Assembly: GCF_034521915.1 (NCBI RefSeq)
Contig: NZ_JAXHLU010000004.1
Span: 496,001-560,000, forward strand
Direction of reading: 5' to 3'
DNA: 64,000 bases
Source of the DNA: Fodinibius sp034521915
GTDB taxonomy: Bacteria > Bacteroidota > Rhodothermia > Balneolales > Balneolaceae
The position numbers and the translations under genes are program-made. The notes under the pieces were generated by a model that ran no database searches, was not told the origin of the DNA, and saw only the letters and a program-made list of their open reading frames with translations. Position 1 is the first letter of the stretch; every line of letters starts with the position of its first letter. This document shows, piece by piece, positions 9,601 to 16,531 of the stretch.

Positions 9601-10726
9601 AACTGTCAGGCTCTATGGGGATGGGATCGGAGCCTAAACTGGAACTGCTGTTGATATCTGCTATTTGCCAATTGGCAAGATTCAGGTACCTATTACTGGT
9701 ATTTCGGATCTCGATATATTCTTCATTAATTGTTGTCGGATAATCGTAAGCAAATTCGTTGATGATGATATCGCCCTGGACGTAGGAGTCAAAAAACTGA
9801 AATCCAAAATCAGTATTGGGATCGATAGTATTGCCCTCGTTGTCAGCAATGTCGCTAACATTCAAGGTGTATTGTCCGCCAGAGATGGGATTATTATAGG
9901 TGAGTTGAACGATATCGCCTGACGTAGCAGTGTTATCGGGATTTCCGATATTGGGAGTAATAGTAAAATCTGATGTTTGAACACTGGCAGGATCGACATC
10001 CAGATTGAAAGAAACTTCAATGGTCTGATTATCTACGACGGAAACATTTTGGATATCGAGTGGTGGATTGACTTTAGTTACTTGAATATCGTCGTATTCG
10101 AACAGGTTCGATCGGGTGCTGGTATAATCACCAAATAAACCGATAAATTCACTTTGGATATATGTATTATCGGATGCCATTCCCTGGGAGTTATATGAAG
10201 TGTCTCCGGCAGGATCAGCGAAAAGCTCCCAATTTCCATCGAGATCTCTGGTAACCCGTATGCGAACAGTTACAGGATCAGTATCGACAAGCCCATCGGC
10301 TCCGTCTATAATTTTTGTTGTATTGTTACCATCTTGGCGATAAAGGCTTATTTCATCTTCGGTATCGCCTATTTGAACAAAATATCCATCAATACTGCCC
10401 TTCATATTTTGATTGTCAGCTATAATATAAAATCTTGCTAAATTGCTGCTTGATGGATTGAAACCCAGCTTAATATATGCTTCCCATTCGCCATAAGCGG
10501 CTGTTGAAGGAGTACTGATTACAGCTTCAGCAGTTTCGCCGGGTGCATCGAGCTGAAGTAGATTTGAGGCATTAATGATATGTTTGGACTCACTGTCTGT
10601 CCAGGTGGGATTATTTGTAAAATCACCGTCACTGAAATCATCATTGATGATAACGGTTTGTGCAAGTACTTCTGCCGAAATGAATGTGGTTAGAAAGAAA
10701 CAAAGGGCTGTAACTTTATATCGCAT
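6605..10726 (-). CDS. Large secreted multi-domain protein with four lamin-tail (LTD) domains
   Basis: A 1373-residue exported protein. A signal peptide (1-22, ending VLAQ) is followed by a possible concanavalin-like beta domain (about 25-220) and alternating Ig-like linkers with four lamin-tail domains starting near 318, 568, 823 and 1076 (GDIIINEF, GDIAINEF, GQIVINEI, GDLVINEI). Each LTD carries an EYIEL/DFIEL core, and repeats end in WGG....LERR-type strings. The last 100 residues (FNPNPFSPDDDGYEDN, RIYDRYGRLVR, WDGR) resemble the FlgD-Ig/gliding-type C-terminal domain found on exported proteins of this group. Function is unknown; bacterial LTD proteins are often surface-associated. RBS-like AGGAG lies just upstream of the ATG. 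Confidence 0.85.
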   Translation of the reverse strand: MRYKVTALCFFLTTFISAEVLAQTVIINDDFSDGDFTNNPTWTDSESKHIINASNLLQLDAPGETAEAVISTPSTAAYGEWEAYIKLGFNPSSSNLARFYIIADNQNMKGSIDGYFVQIGDTEDEISLYRQDGNNTTKIIDGADGLVDTDPVTVRIRVTRDLDGNWELFADPAGDTSYNSQGMASDNTYIQSEFIGLFGDYTSTRSNLFEYDDIQVTKVNPPLDIQNVSVVDNQTIEVSFNLDVDPASVQTSDFTITPNIGNPDNTATSGDIVQLTYNNPISGGQYTLNVSDIADNEGNTIDPNTDFGFQFFDSYVQGDIIINEFAYDYPTTINEEYIEIRNTSNRYLNLANWQIADINSSSSLGSDPIPIEPDSFLVISADTTELNNLFGNRAYHEADFPALNNTTPDAVQLITDTGAKADSLSYNSNWGGTDVALERRSASAPSIYKENWGDSPNPDGGTPGMVNEVAEDNTPPKFTGLNILSPETLQLVFDERLDKPGSYEITNGSITSVDQTAADTVEISLGSDLQNAQDYTLSVENTSDIFGNTIASTDTSFTFYDPSPVDSGDIAINEFMYAPPANSSEYIELYNHSDKSLDLQGWTLSDNRETFKGTISNNQFIIPPDSFVVIAPDNTIESEYPNIVLLTMGDFPALNNGGDRIIIRDQNGILLDSLQYTSDWGGDEVALERRTTEVAGIFHENWSNAPNKFGTPGSQNDVPQDQTPPTFKNLISVDNNKIELTFSEKLAPSSATDEQNYRLSPSIGIQLISAQDETVTLFLEQALTDGQIYEVTVSNISDIFGNTLINATRDLEYLQIDEAQSGQIVINEILYNPGSEGKADFIELYNTTNKNFDLTEWVVGDYSTETTIENPLQLEAREYIVLTGNQNFAAGIPNAIAISGFPSLNNNTPDDIYIRNKNGETIDSLRYYQSWGGNADGSSLERKDPLAASNDASNWQTNNSDNGISAGNQNISFQEDTDSPQMIFSKVLSNGKYEIRFNEFIRLTDNIAFYSGGERLSIFDFDSTNADVIFLSSSASKSNNMNANNTTIRVENLSDVKGNTTTSSEIPVAQPLQNGDLVINEIMFNPLANADDNQPDQTEYIELRNTQDYAISLKGLFLHDEPDENGNIRDIQPVSTTAKWVSPQGHVLIHADESTSFEESQTAVFFDLTSPNMQSIMRANRSSLSLASSDDAIYIADSTGTTIDSVFYDESWHNPNIIDTRGIALERIAPEGPSSDETNWGSSVTEKGGTPNSKNSIYQENGELSQETGISFNPNPFSPDDDGYEDNLFINYKLDQQDYLIKVRIYDRYGRLVRTLADGEQAGFEGQLIWDGRKDDNSRNRIGIYIVIFEAYDSASGSDETFKKTVVLARQLN

Positions 10727-10803
10727 ATTGATTTCTCCTGAAAATAATTTTATAGAAGAATAATATAGAAGGGGGTGAATGGCAAGAAAATCACTATAGA
10801 CTA

Positions 10804-10829
10804 ATAAAAGGTGGTGAAACTGCTATCAA
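10804..10829 (+). repeat. Left copy of a 26-bp imperfect direct repeat flanking an accessory patch
   Basis: ATAAAAG..GGTGAAACTGCTA.CAA; matches 13076-13101 at 23 of 26 positions in the same orientation. The interval between the copies contains the AT-rich genes 10962-13001. The repeats could be attachment-like ends or the trace of an ancient insertion; no integrase is present. Confidence 0.5.
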
Positions 10830-10961
10830 GAATCTCTCTTTCGAATTCTATAGCTTTTTTGCTTATGTGTTGATCAAATTTTTTAAAAATGATGTGATCA
10901 GATTACCAAACTGTAAACTGGAAAAGCTCTCAGAAAGTAACTTTATAGGGTTTTTAGGGAT

Positions 10962-11249
10962 TTAATCAGGCAAGATAAGTTCAAAATCACCAGAATAAAT
11001 GGCGTAGTCTACATTCTTATTTTGTAGAAACTCTCTCACCAATTCTTCCTTGGTTCTATCAATATCAGCCATAGCTAAAAACAAATTGCCAATGATTTCT
11101 TCTCTTTTTTGAAGTCTTTTATGTACTTCCTTTTTATCATTACTTATACAGTTTTTACACAAACTTATTTTTTTGGATTGTTTGTAGTTTAATTTTACTT
11201 CCACTTCCAAAAGGTTGGAAGTGGTTTGACATATTCTACATTTTTCCAT
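10962..11249 (-). CDS. Small protein with two CxxC pairs (zinc-ribbon-like), unknown function
   Basis: A 95-residue ORF beginning MEKCRICQ and containing a second pair, LCKNC, at about residues 30-34, so the N-terminal third could bind one zinc ion. The rest is a charged helix (KKEVHKRLQKREEI) and an acidic tail. I do not recognise a family. ATG start. It lies in an AT-rich patch, with the frameshifted remnant 11409-11683 upstream on the same strand. The four cysteines argue that it is real coding sequence. Confidence 0.6.
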   Translation of the reverse strand: MEKCRICQTTSNLLEVEVKLNYKQSKKISLCKNCISNDKKEVHKRLQKREEIIGNLFLAMADIDRTKEELVREFLQNKNVDYAIYSGDFELILPD

Positions 11250-11819
11250 CCCAAGTTATTTTCCAAATAAAATTTTTACTTGGGTTTAAACACGCACAAA
11301 ATTTAAAGAGTTACAACTCTCTTTTAAAGGTTTAATGGAATTTAATACTTTTCATAAGAGCTTGCATTAAGTTTTTGAAAGAAGCTGAAGACTATATTTT
11401 TTTGCTCATCACTTCGCTTTGGTGGCTAAGAGTTCCAATATTTTGTCTTCGAAATCCACTTTAAAAATGTCAGATTTTGTTATCTCTTTTTTTGCATTAT
11501 AAAGCCTTTCAAGATAGTACATAAATGCAATGGGAACTTGGGTGCTTTTTCCATACTAATTTTGAAAGGACTACTTAAGTCGCTTGTCAAGTACTTTGTA
11601 GTAATTGGTGGAACAGCCTGAATCTCAATCAATAAATCGGATTTTATTTGTCGTAGTTTTACAACCTTTGAATTGACAAGTAGCTATTATTAATGTTTGT
11701 TAGATTAATTTTATTGAATGATAAAAACTAAAGTGCCTGATCAATACTCATCCTAATTACCTCATCCGAGATAATTTATAACCAATTAAGTTTTTAGAAT
11801 TAGCAATAATTTTTTAAAA
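11250..11819. other. 570-base stretch without an intact gene
   Basis: Apart from the frameshifted remnant at 11409-11683, this AT-rich stretch shows only a small hairpin near 11306-11320 (AGAGTT/AACTCT). No promoter consensus or RNA gene is visible. The histidine kinase start is at its right end. Confidence 0.5.
11409..11683 (-). pseudogene. Frameshifted, 5'-truncated gene remnant of unknown family
   Basis: Two overlapping open frames on the minus strand join into one plausible sequence if one A is restored in the run of five As near 11546-11550. The first part (from about 11683) reads KVVKLRQIKSDLLIEIQAV and SSPFKISMEK; the second reads STQVPIAFMYYLERLYNAKK and KVDFEDKILELLATKAK, ending in TGA at 11409-11411. 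No start codon is found and a TAG lies directly upstream, so the 5' part is lost. The protein family is not recognised. A sequencing error at the homopolymer would remove the frameshift but not the missing start. Confidence 0.5.
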
Positions 11820-13001
11820 TTGTTTGATATCAAAGCTTTAGGTACAGGGAGAAACTTTTTGGGAAAAGTTGGCGTGGGTATAAAAGAAAAGGTAGGACAG
11901 GCAATTCAAGCGTTAGAATCTGGGGTACAGCTCTCTGAAGAAACTACGCGTTCCATTGTCGATACGTTAAAACAGTCCGAGCAAGAAGTAACGAAGATTA
12001 GAAGGTGGATGCAATCAGCGGAACTTCTTGCAGATATAGGGATTTGGGAGATAGATCACCAAAAGGATGAGATTTTTTGGTCGGATCAGATGTATCGCAT
12101 TTTGGGATACGAACCAGAACAGCATGAACCTTCCTACAAATCTTATTTACGTCAGATGTCTCCTCAAGAGCAGGAGCGAGTTCACCTGAATTTTATTGAT
12201 TCATTGTACAACAAGAATTCGTTTGAGATTACCTATCGTATTAAACTTCCCAATAATCAAATCAAGTATGTCGAAGCCCGTGCTATTCATTTTTATAATG
12301 ATGTAGGGGAGCCATTTTTTACTATTGGTACAAGTCAAGATGTAACAGATTGGATACTTGATAAACAACGATTAGAAAAATCGTTAGAAGAAAACCAAAC
12401 ATTGTTGGGGGAGATCCATCATCGGGTAAAGAATAATCTGGCGGTCGTGGCAGGTTTGTTACAGCTCCAGTGGTTAAAAGAAGATGATCCAGAGCTTGTC
12501 AAAACGCTTAAAGAGGGAGCAAACCGCATGAGAGCAGTAGCTGGTATTCACAAACAGCTATATGAATCTGGTGATTATAGCAGTGTTGCGTTAGGTGAGA
12601 ATATTACCAAGTTAGTAACAGATATTGTTAGCACAATGATGTCTGAGAAAGAGATTAATATTAAAAGCAATTGTGATAGAGTTTATCTAAATATCAAACA
12701 AACAATGCCTTGTACGTTAATTGTTAATGAATTAGTAACTAATAGTATAAAATACGCATTCGAGGGAAAAGCAAAGGGAACAATTACAGTTGATTTAACA
12801 ATGTCAGACGATCTTGTAAGATTGGAAGTTAGTGATAATGGTGTGGGTTTACCGGATGATTTTGACAGCGAAAGAGAGTCGTTAGGTATGAATCTTATTA
12901 AGACATTAACTAATCAATTGAATGCTGAGTATAATTTTAGATCATCAGAGAAAGGGACAACTTTTTCGATGCAATTTCTTAAAGAGGGAAGAGAAGAATA
13001 G
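11820..13001 (+). CDS. Orphan PAS-domain sensor histidine kinase (HisKA_2 family)
   Basis: A 393-residue soluble kinase; no membrane segment is visible. Residues 1-60 form a predicted helical lead, a PAS domain with PAC tail spans about 65-185 (GIWEIDHQKDEIFWSD, FFTIGTSQDVTD), then a HisKA_2 dimerisation helix with EIHHRVKNNLAVVAGLLQLQ (phosphoacceptor probably His201) and an ATPase domain with N-box NELVTNSIKYAF (Asn303) and G-box DNGVGLP. The HisKA_2 class often signals to stress or light responses, but no response regulator is adjacent. Start is TTG at 11820 with no Shine-Dalgarno sequence; an internal ATG (codon 64) would cut off the lead helix only. AT-rich codon use unlike neighbours suggests transfer. 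Confidence 0.85.
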   Translation: MFDIKALGTGRNFLGKVGVGIKEKVGQAIQALESGVQLSEETTRSIVDTLKQSEQEVTKIRRWMQSAELLADIGIWEIDHQKDEIFWSDQMYRILGYEPEQHEPSYKSYLRQMSPQEQERVHLNFIDSLYNKNSFEITYRIKLPNNQIKYVEARAIHFYNDVGEPFFTIGTSQDVTDWILDKQRLEKSLEENQTLLGEIHHRVKNNLAVVAGLLQLQWLKEDDPELVKTLKEGANRMRAVAGIHKQLYESGDYSSVALGENITKLVTDIVSTMMSEKEINIKSNCDRVYLNIKQTMPCTLIVNELVTNSIKYAFEGKAKGTITVDLTMSDDLVRLEVSDNGVGLPDDFDSERESLGMNLIKTLTNQLNAEYNFRSSEKGTTFSMQFLKEGREE

Positions 13002-13075
13002 GAAATAATCAAAGTGAATCCCGTATAGTGGAAAAGCTTACAATGGCAGAAGTGGTATCGTTAAAGCCCCCTATA

Positions 13076-13101
13076 ATAAAAGAGGGTGAAACTGCTACCA
13101 A
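13076..13101 (+). repeat. Right copy of the 26-bp imperfect direct repeat
   Basis: Pairs with 10804-10829 (23 of 26 identical, same orientation). Here the repeat overlaps the left arm of the hairpin at 13084-13112; the left copy lacks that hairpin's partner arm. Confidence 0.5.
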
Positions 13102-13112
13102 CAGCTTCACCC
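13084..13112. terminator. Strong hairpin downstream of the histidine kinase
   Basis: GGGTGAAACTG pairs with CAGCTTCACCC (one A-C mismatch) around a 7-base loop, 83 bases after the kinase stop codon. There is no T-run after it, so a classical intrinsic terminator is only possible, and an RNA-stabilising hairpin is equally likely. Confidence 0.4.
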
Positions 13113-13265
13113 CGGAAGGACATTTGATATTACTCTCTATTTCAACGGCTTATACGCTTTTACACGTTTCTGTTAGTAAGACCATTGGGATGACGAATCC
13201 TTACAAAATTTTTTCAGAAATTTTCTATACTTTTTCTATTCAATATTGAACCTAATAAAACACCC

Positions 13266-13679
13266 ATGAATTATACTTCAAATCCATCCGTTCCTTTTGA
13301 AATCTCAAATATTAATCATGGATTGCAAGTTGCCAAGGGACTATTAAAGGTAAAAGAGGAGGGATTGGTTTTTGAATTTGAAGTAGAAGATAGTTTTCTG
13401 GGAATAATAAAATCAGGAGTTAAAACTGAAACTATTCCCTATCGAAATTTGGAAAATATTCGTTTTGAAAAGGGATGGTGGAGCGGAAAAGTTATATTGG
13501 AGGGTACCTCAATGAAAGTGTTTGAATCATTTCCGGGTAGTGAACAGGGGAGGCTAAAACTTAAAGTCAAGCGTTCAAATAAGGATGATGCTCAGAATAC
13601 GGTTTCTTCGGCCCGGGTTCATCTCTCTGAGTACAAGCTTAAAGAATTAGATGACGAGAATACAGAAGGGGAGATTTGA
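13266..13679 (+). CDS. Conserved-looking hypothetical protein, possibly PH-like beta fold
   Basis: A 137-residue soluble protein with no signal peptide. It is rich in short alternating strands (GLLKVKEEGLVFEFEVED, TIPYRNLENIRFEKGWWSGK, KVILEG, RLKLKVKRSN) ending in a charged helix. The pattern, including the GWWSGK turn, resembles bacterial PH-like domains, but I cannot name a family. ATG start; the gene lies between the accessory patch and the convergent asd gene, followed by a hairpin at 13687-13719. Confidence 0.65.
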   Translation: MNYTSNPSVPFEISNINHGLQVAKGLLKVKEEGLVFEFEVEDSFLGIIKSGVKTETIPYRNLENIRFEKGWWSGKVILEGTSMKVFESFPGSEQGRLKLKVKRSNKDDAQNTVSSARVHLSEYKLKELDDENTEGEI

Positions 13680-13686
13680 GTTAATA

Positions 13687-13719
13687 ATCACTGCCGGAGA
13701 TCAGATTTCCGACAGTGAT
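13687..13719. terminator. Hairpin between convergent genes
   Basis: ATCACTG (13687-13693) pairs with CAGTGAT (13713-13719), with an inner CGGA/TCCG extension. It sits between the stop codons of the rightward 137-residue gene and the leftward asd gene, a place where a shared terminator is expected. Flanking T-runs are weak. Confidence 0.6.
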
Positions 13720-13738
13720 GTAATTTGAGGAATAAATA

Positions 13739-14797
13739 TTAGCTTATATATCCTTTCGCAGCTAAAAGTTCAGCATTTAAAATAGCGCCGCCGGCTGCGC
13801 CGCGAATGGTATTGTGTGCCATGGTTACATATCCCAGATCCATGACGGTACCTTTGCGTAGACGTCCCACCGCTGTTTGCATTCCACCTTCGCGATCGGC
13901 ATGGAGTCGCGGCTGCGGATAGCGATCTTCTTTATACAGTCGTACGGGATTTGCCGGCGATGATGGCAGATCCAGATCCGCAATAGGATTCTTCCAATCA
14001 GTAAAAGCTTGTTCGGCTTCTTCGATGGAGGATGGAGCATTTTTCAGTTTTACCGATACCGAAAGGAGATGTCCCTCGATCGTAGGGACGCGCACAGCTG
14101 TAGCCTGAATAGTGAAGTTGTTAAATGTAATGGAATCATCCGACAGCGTACCTAACACTTTTGTAGCCTCGGTTTGTACTTTGGATTCTTCGCCACCAAT
14201 ATAGGGTACTACGTTTGCTATGATATCCATGCTGGAAACGCCGGGATAGCCAGCACCAGAAACCGATTGCATGGATGTAACTACCAGGGAGTCGATCCCA
14301 AAAGCATCGTGTAGCGGACGCAGGGACATCGAAAGTGGTACGGAAACACAATTCGGATTGGTGACAATCCAGCCGCTACCTTCGGAGTCGAAACTCTGTC
14401 TTTTAATGAGTTCTGCGTGATCGGGATTTACTTCGGGAACCAACAGTGGTACTTGGTCATGCATACGGTAATTTTTGGCGTTGGAGATTACGGGAATACC
14501 TGCTTTGGCAAAAGCTTGCTCAATATCTCCGGCCACGGCTGAATCTAATCCCGAGAATACGAAATCTACTCCTCTGAATTTAGCAGGATTACATGCCAGA
14601 ACGGTGAGTTCAGCTGCATTCGAGGGAAGTTCGGTTTTCTCTATCCAGTGGGCAGCCTGTTTATATTTTTTCCCGGCTGATCGTTCTGAGGCTCCTAATA
14701 CTTTTACAGTGAACCATGGATGATGGTCGAGCAAGCGAATAAACTTTTGTCCGACGGCCCCGGTAGCACCGAGCACGCCAACTTGATACGAGTGCAT
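13739..14797 (-). CDS. asd: Aspartate-semialdehyde dehydrogenase
   Basis: A 352-residue NADP-dependent enzyme that reduces aspartyl phosphate to aspartate semialdehyde, for lysine/DAP, threonine and methionine. The Rossmann motif VGVLGATGAVGQKF (6-19) opens the protein, the catalytic cysteine is Cys150 in TNPNCVSVPLS, and SGAGYPGVSSMD follows. The NPNC context and the long substrate loop (IIANVVPYIGGEESKVQTE) place it in the archaeal/fungal-like branch rather than the enterobacterial one. It is a single gene on the minus strand; its partner aspartate kinase is at 41647-42990. Confidence 0.94.
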   Translation of the reverse strand: MHSYQVGVLGATGAVGQKFIRLLDHHPWFTVKVLGASERSAGKKYKQAAHWIEKTELPSNAAELTVLACNPAKFRGVDFVFSGLDSAVAGDIEQAFAKAGIPVISNAKNYRMHDQVPLLVPEVNPDHAELIKRQSFDSEGSGWIVTNPNCVSVPLSMSLRPLHDAFGIDSLVVTSMQSVSGAGYPGVSSMDIIANVVPYIGGEESKVQTEATKVLGTLSDDSITFNNFTIQATAVRVPTIEGHLLSVSVKLKNAPSSIEEAEQAFTDWKNPIADLDLPSSPANPVRLYKEDRYPQPRLHADREGGMQTAVGRLRKGTVMDLGYVTMAHNTIRGAAGGAILNAELLAAKGYIS

Positions 14798-14928
14798 AAA
14801 TAGATCTTGTTTTTAAACTGTTGTTTGGTTTTTTAATGGAATTGATGGGATTAGCATTCCCAACTAAATCTTACAAAAGCCTCTAAAATACGGATAAAAG
14901 GATAATTAATTAAAGCAGTAATTTTTTC

Positions 14929-14936
14929 TATCTTTG
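14929..14936 (+). promoter_or_regulatory. Candidate Bacteroidota-type -7 box for glyS
   Basis: TATCTTTG matches the TAnnTTTG -7 consensus known for Bacteroidota primary sigma promoters and lies 44 bases before the glyS ATG in the glyS/asd divergent gap. The expected TTG-type -33 element is not clear. Confidence 0.4.
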
Positions 14937-14980
14937 GGCATCTTAAAAATCATTATTGAATCTAAATTCTTAGCACGTAC

Positions 14981-16450
14981 ATGTCAGTTACCGAACTCGA
15001 TAGCTTAGATACGCTTGTGTCGTTGGCGAAGTCCCGCGCCTTTATTTATCAATCCTCAGAAATTTATGGCGGACTCGGAGCCGTTTACGATTATGGTCCG
15101 TTGGGTACAGAACTCAAACGAAACATTCGCGATTTCTGGTGGAAAGAAATGACCCAGCGTCACGATAATATTGTTGGGCTCGATTCAGCCATTTTTATGC
15201 ATCCCAAAGTGTGGGAGGCCAGCGGTCACCTGGAGGGTTTTAACGACCCCATGATTGATGACAAGCAGTCGAATAAACGCTATCGGGCAGATATGCTGAT
15301 CGAAAATCATATTGCGAAATTGCGCAGTGACGGCAAGGCCGATAAGGCGGATGAACTGCAGGAACTTTTGGATACCGCCGGTTCGCGAAAAGGCGTGTGT
15401 GAGGATCTATATGAAATTATTATGGATGAGGAGATCCGGGCTCCTGAATCCGGCGCGTTTGAGTGGACTGAAGTGCGCCAGTTTAATCTGATGTTCAAAA
15501 CACAGTTTGGTGCTACTTCTTCTGGTAAGGATGATGATGCAGTCTATCTTCGTCCGGAAACAGCGCAGGGCATTTTTGTGAATTTTAAGAACGTAATGGA
15601 TACCGCTCGTCAGCAGGTACCGTTTGGTATTGCCCAGATTGGAAAGGCCTTTCGTAATGAGGTGGTTGCCCGGCAGTTTGTGTTCCGCATGCGGGAGTTT
15701 GAACAGATGGAGATGCAGTATTTTGTTGAGCCGGGAACTGATGAGGAGAGTTATGATCACTGGCTCAACAAACGGCTGGACTGGCACAGGAAATTGGGTA
15801 TTCGTGAAAGCAAGCTACGTACTCATCCGCATCCCGAGGATAAGCTGGCACACTATGCTGAACAAGCCGCTGATATTCAGTACGAATATCCTATCGGCTG
15901 GCAAGAGGTTGAGGGTGTACATAACCGCACTGATTTTGATTTGAGTCAGCATATGGAACATTCCGGCAAAAAGCTGGAGTATTACGACCAGCAGAAGCAG
16001 GAAAAATATGTCCCCTATGTAATTGAGACTTCTATTGGATTGGATCGCACGGTGATGATGGTATTGTGCGATGCGTATCGAGAGGAGGAAGTAGATGGTG
16101 ATACTCGAACGGTGCTAAAGATGAATCCACAGCTGGCACCAACAAAAGTGGGCATCTTTCCGCTGATCAAAAAAGATAAACTGCAGGATCTGGCGCATAA
16201 AATTACCGATGATCTGCGCGAAGATTATAACGTGTTGTATGATGAGTCCGGATCTATTGGTAAGCGTTATCGTCGGCAGGATGAAGCGGGTACGCCGTTT
16301 TGTGTGACGGTTGATTTTGACGGCGTGGAATCAGAAGGCGAAGATACGGTTACAATACGCTATCGTGATGATATGACGCAGGATCGCGTGCCGGTAAGTC
16401 GACTGAAAGAAGTGATTGATGAAAAGATGAAAAGCTGGAAGTCGGAGTAG
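14981..16450 (+). CDS. glyS: Glycyl-tRNA synthetase, homodimeric (alpha2) class
   Basis: A 489-residue class II synthetase charging tRNA-Gly. The N terminus has the motif-1 region SSEIYGGLGAVYDYGPLGTELKRN in two halves (about 25-47); motif 2 is FRNEVVARQFVFRMREFEQ (about 224-242), and motif 3 is ETSIGLDRTVMMVL. The anticodon-binding domain fills the last ~110 residues (KVGIFPLIKKD, YDESGSIGKRYRRQDE, GTPFCVTVDFD). Single-chain architecture shows it is the alpha2 type, not the alpha/beta heterotetramer. ATG start; a candidate -7 box is at 14929-14936 and a terminator at 16486-16520. Confidence 0.95.
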   Translation: MSVTELDSLDTLVSLAKSRAFIYQSSEIYGGLGAVYDYGPLGTELKRNIRDFWWKEMTQRHDNIVGLDSAIFMHPKVWEASGHLEGFNDPMIDDKQSNKRYRADMLIENHIAKLRSDGKADKADELQELLDTAGSRKGVCEDLYEIIMDEEIRAPESGAFEWTEVRQFNLMFKTQFGATSSGKDDDAVYLRPETAQGIFVNFKNVMDTARQQVPFGIAQIGKAFRNEVVARQFVFRMREFEQMEMQYFVEPGTDEESYDHWLNKRLDWHRKLGIRESKLRTHPHPEDKLAHYAEQAADIQYEYPIGWQEVEGVHNRTDFDLSQHMEHSGKKLEYYDQQKQEKYVPYVIETSIGLDRTVMMVLCDAYREEEVDGDTRTVLKMNPQLAPTKVGIFPLIKKDKLQDLAHKITDDLREDYNVLYDESGSIGKRYRRQDEAGTPFCVTVDFDGVESEGEDTVTIRYRDDMTQDRVPVSRLKEVIDEKMKSWKSE

Positions 16451-16485
16451 GTTCTGGAAACTAGAAGTTTGAACTTGGATTTCAG

Positions 16486-16520
16486 AAGCCTGTTAGGCTT
16501 AGGAAGTTTTACAGGCTTTT
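16486..16520 (+). terminator. Intrinsic terminator after glyS
   Basis: AAGCCTGT (16486-16493) pairs with ACAGGCTT (16511-16518) and is followed by a T-rich stretch. It lies between the convergent glyS and alpha/beta-hydrolase genes. Confidence 0.75.
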
Positions 16521-16531
16521 ATTTATAGATC

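Noticed and set aside
13028..13249. 73-codon plus-strand ORF between the kinase and the 137-residue gene
   Set aside because: It covers the direct repeat and hairpin, has no family features and odd composition; most likely chance.
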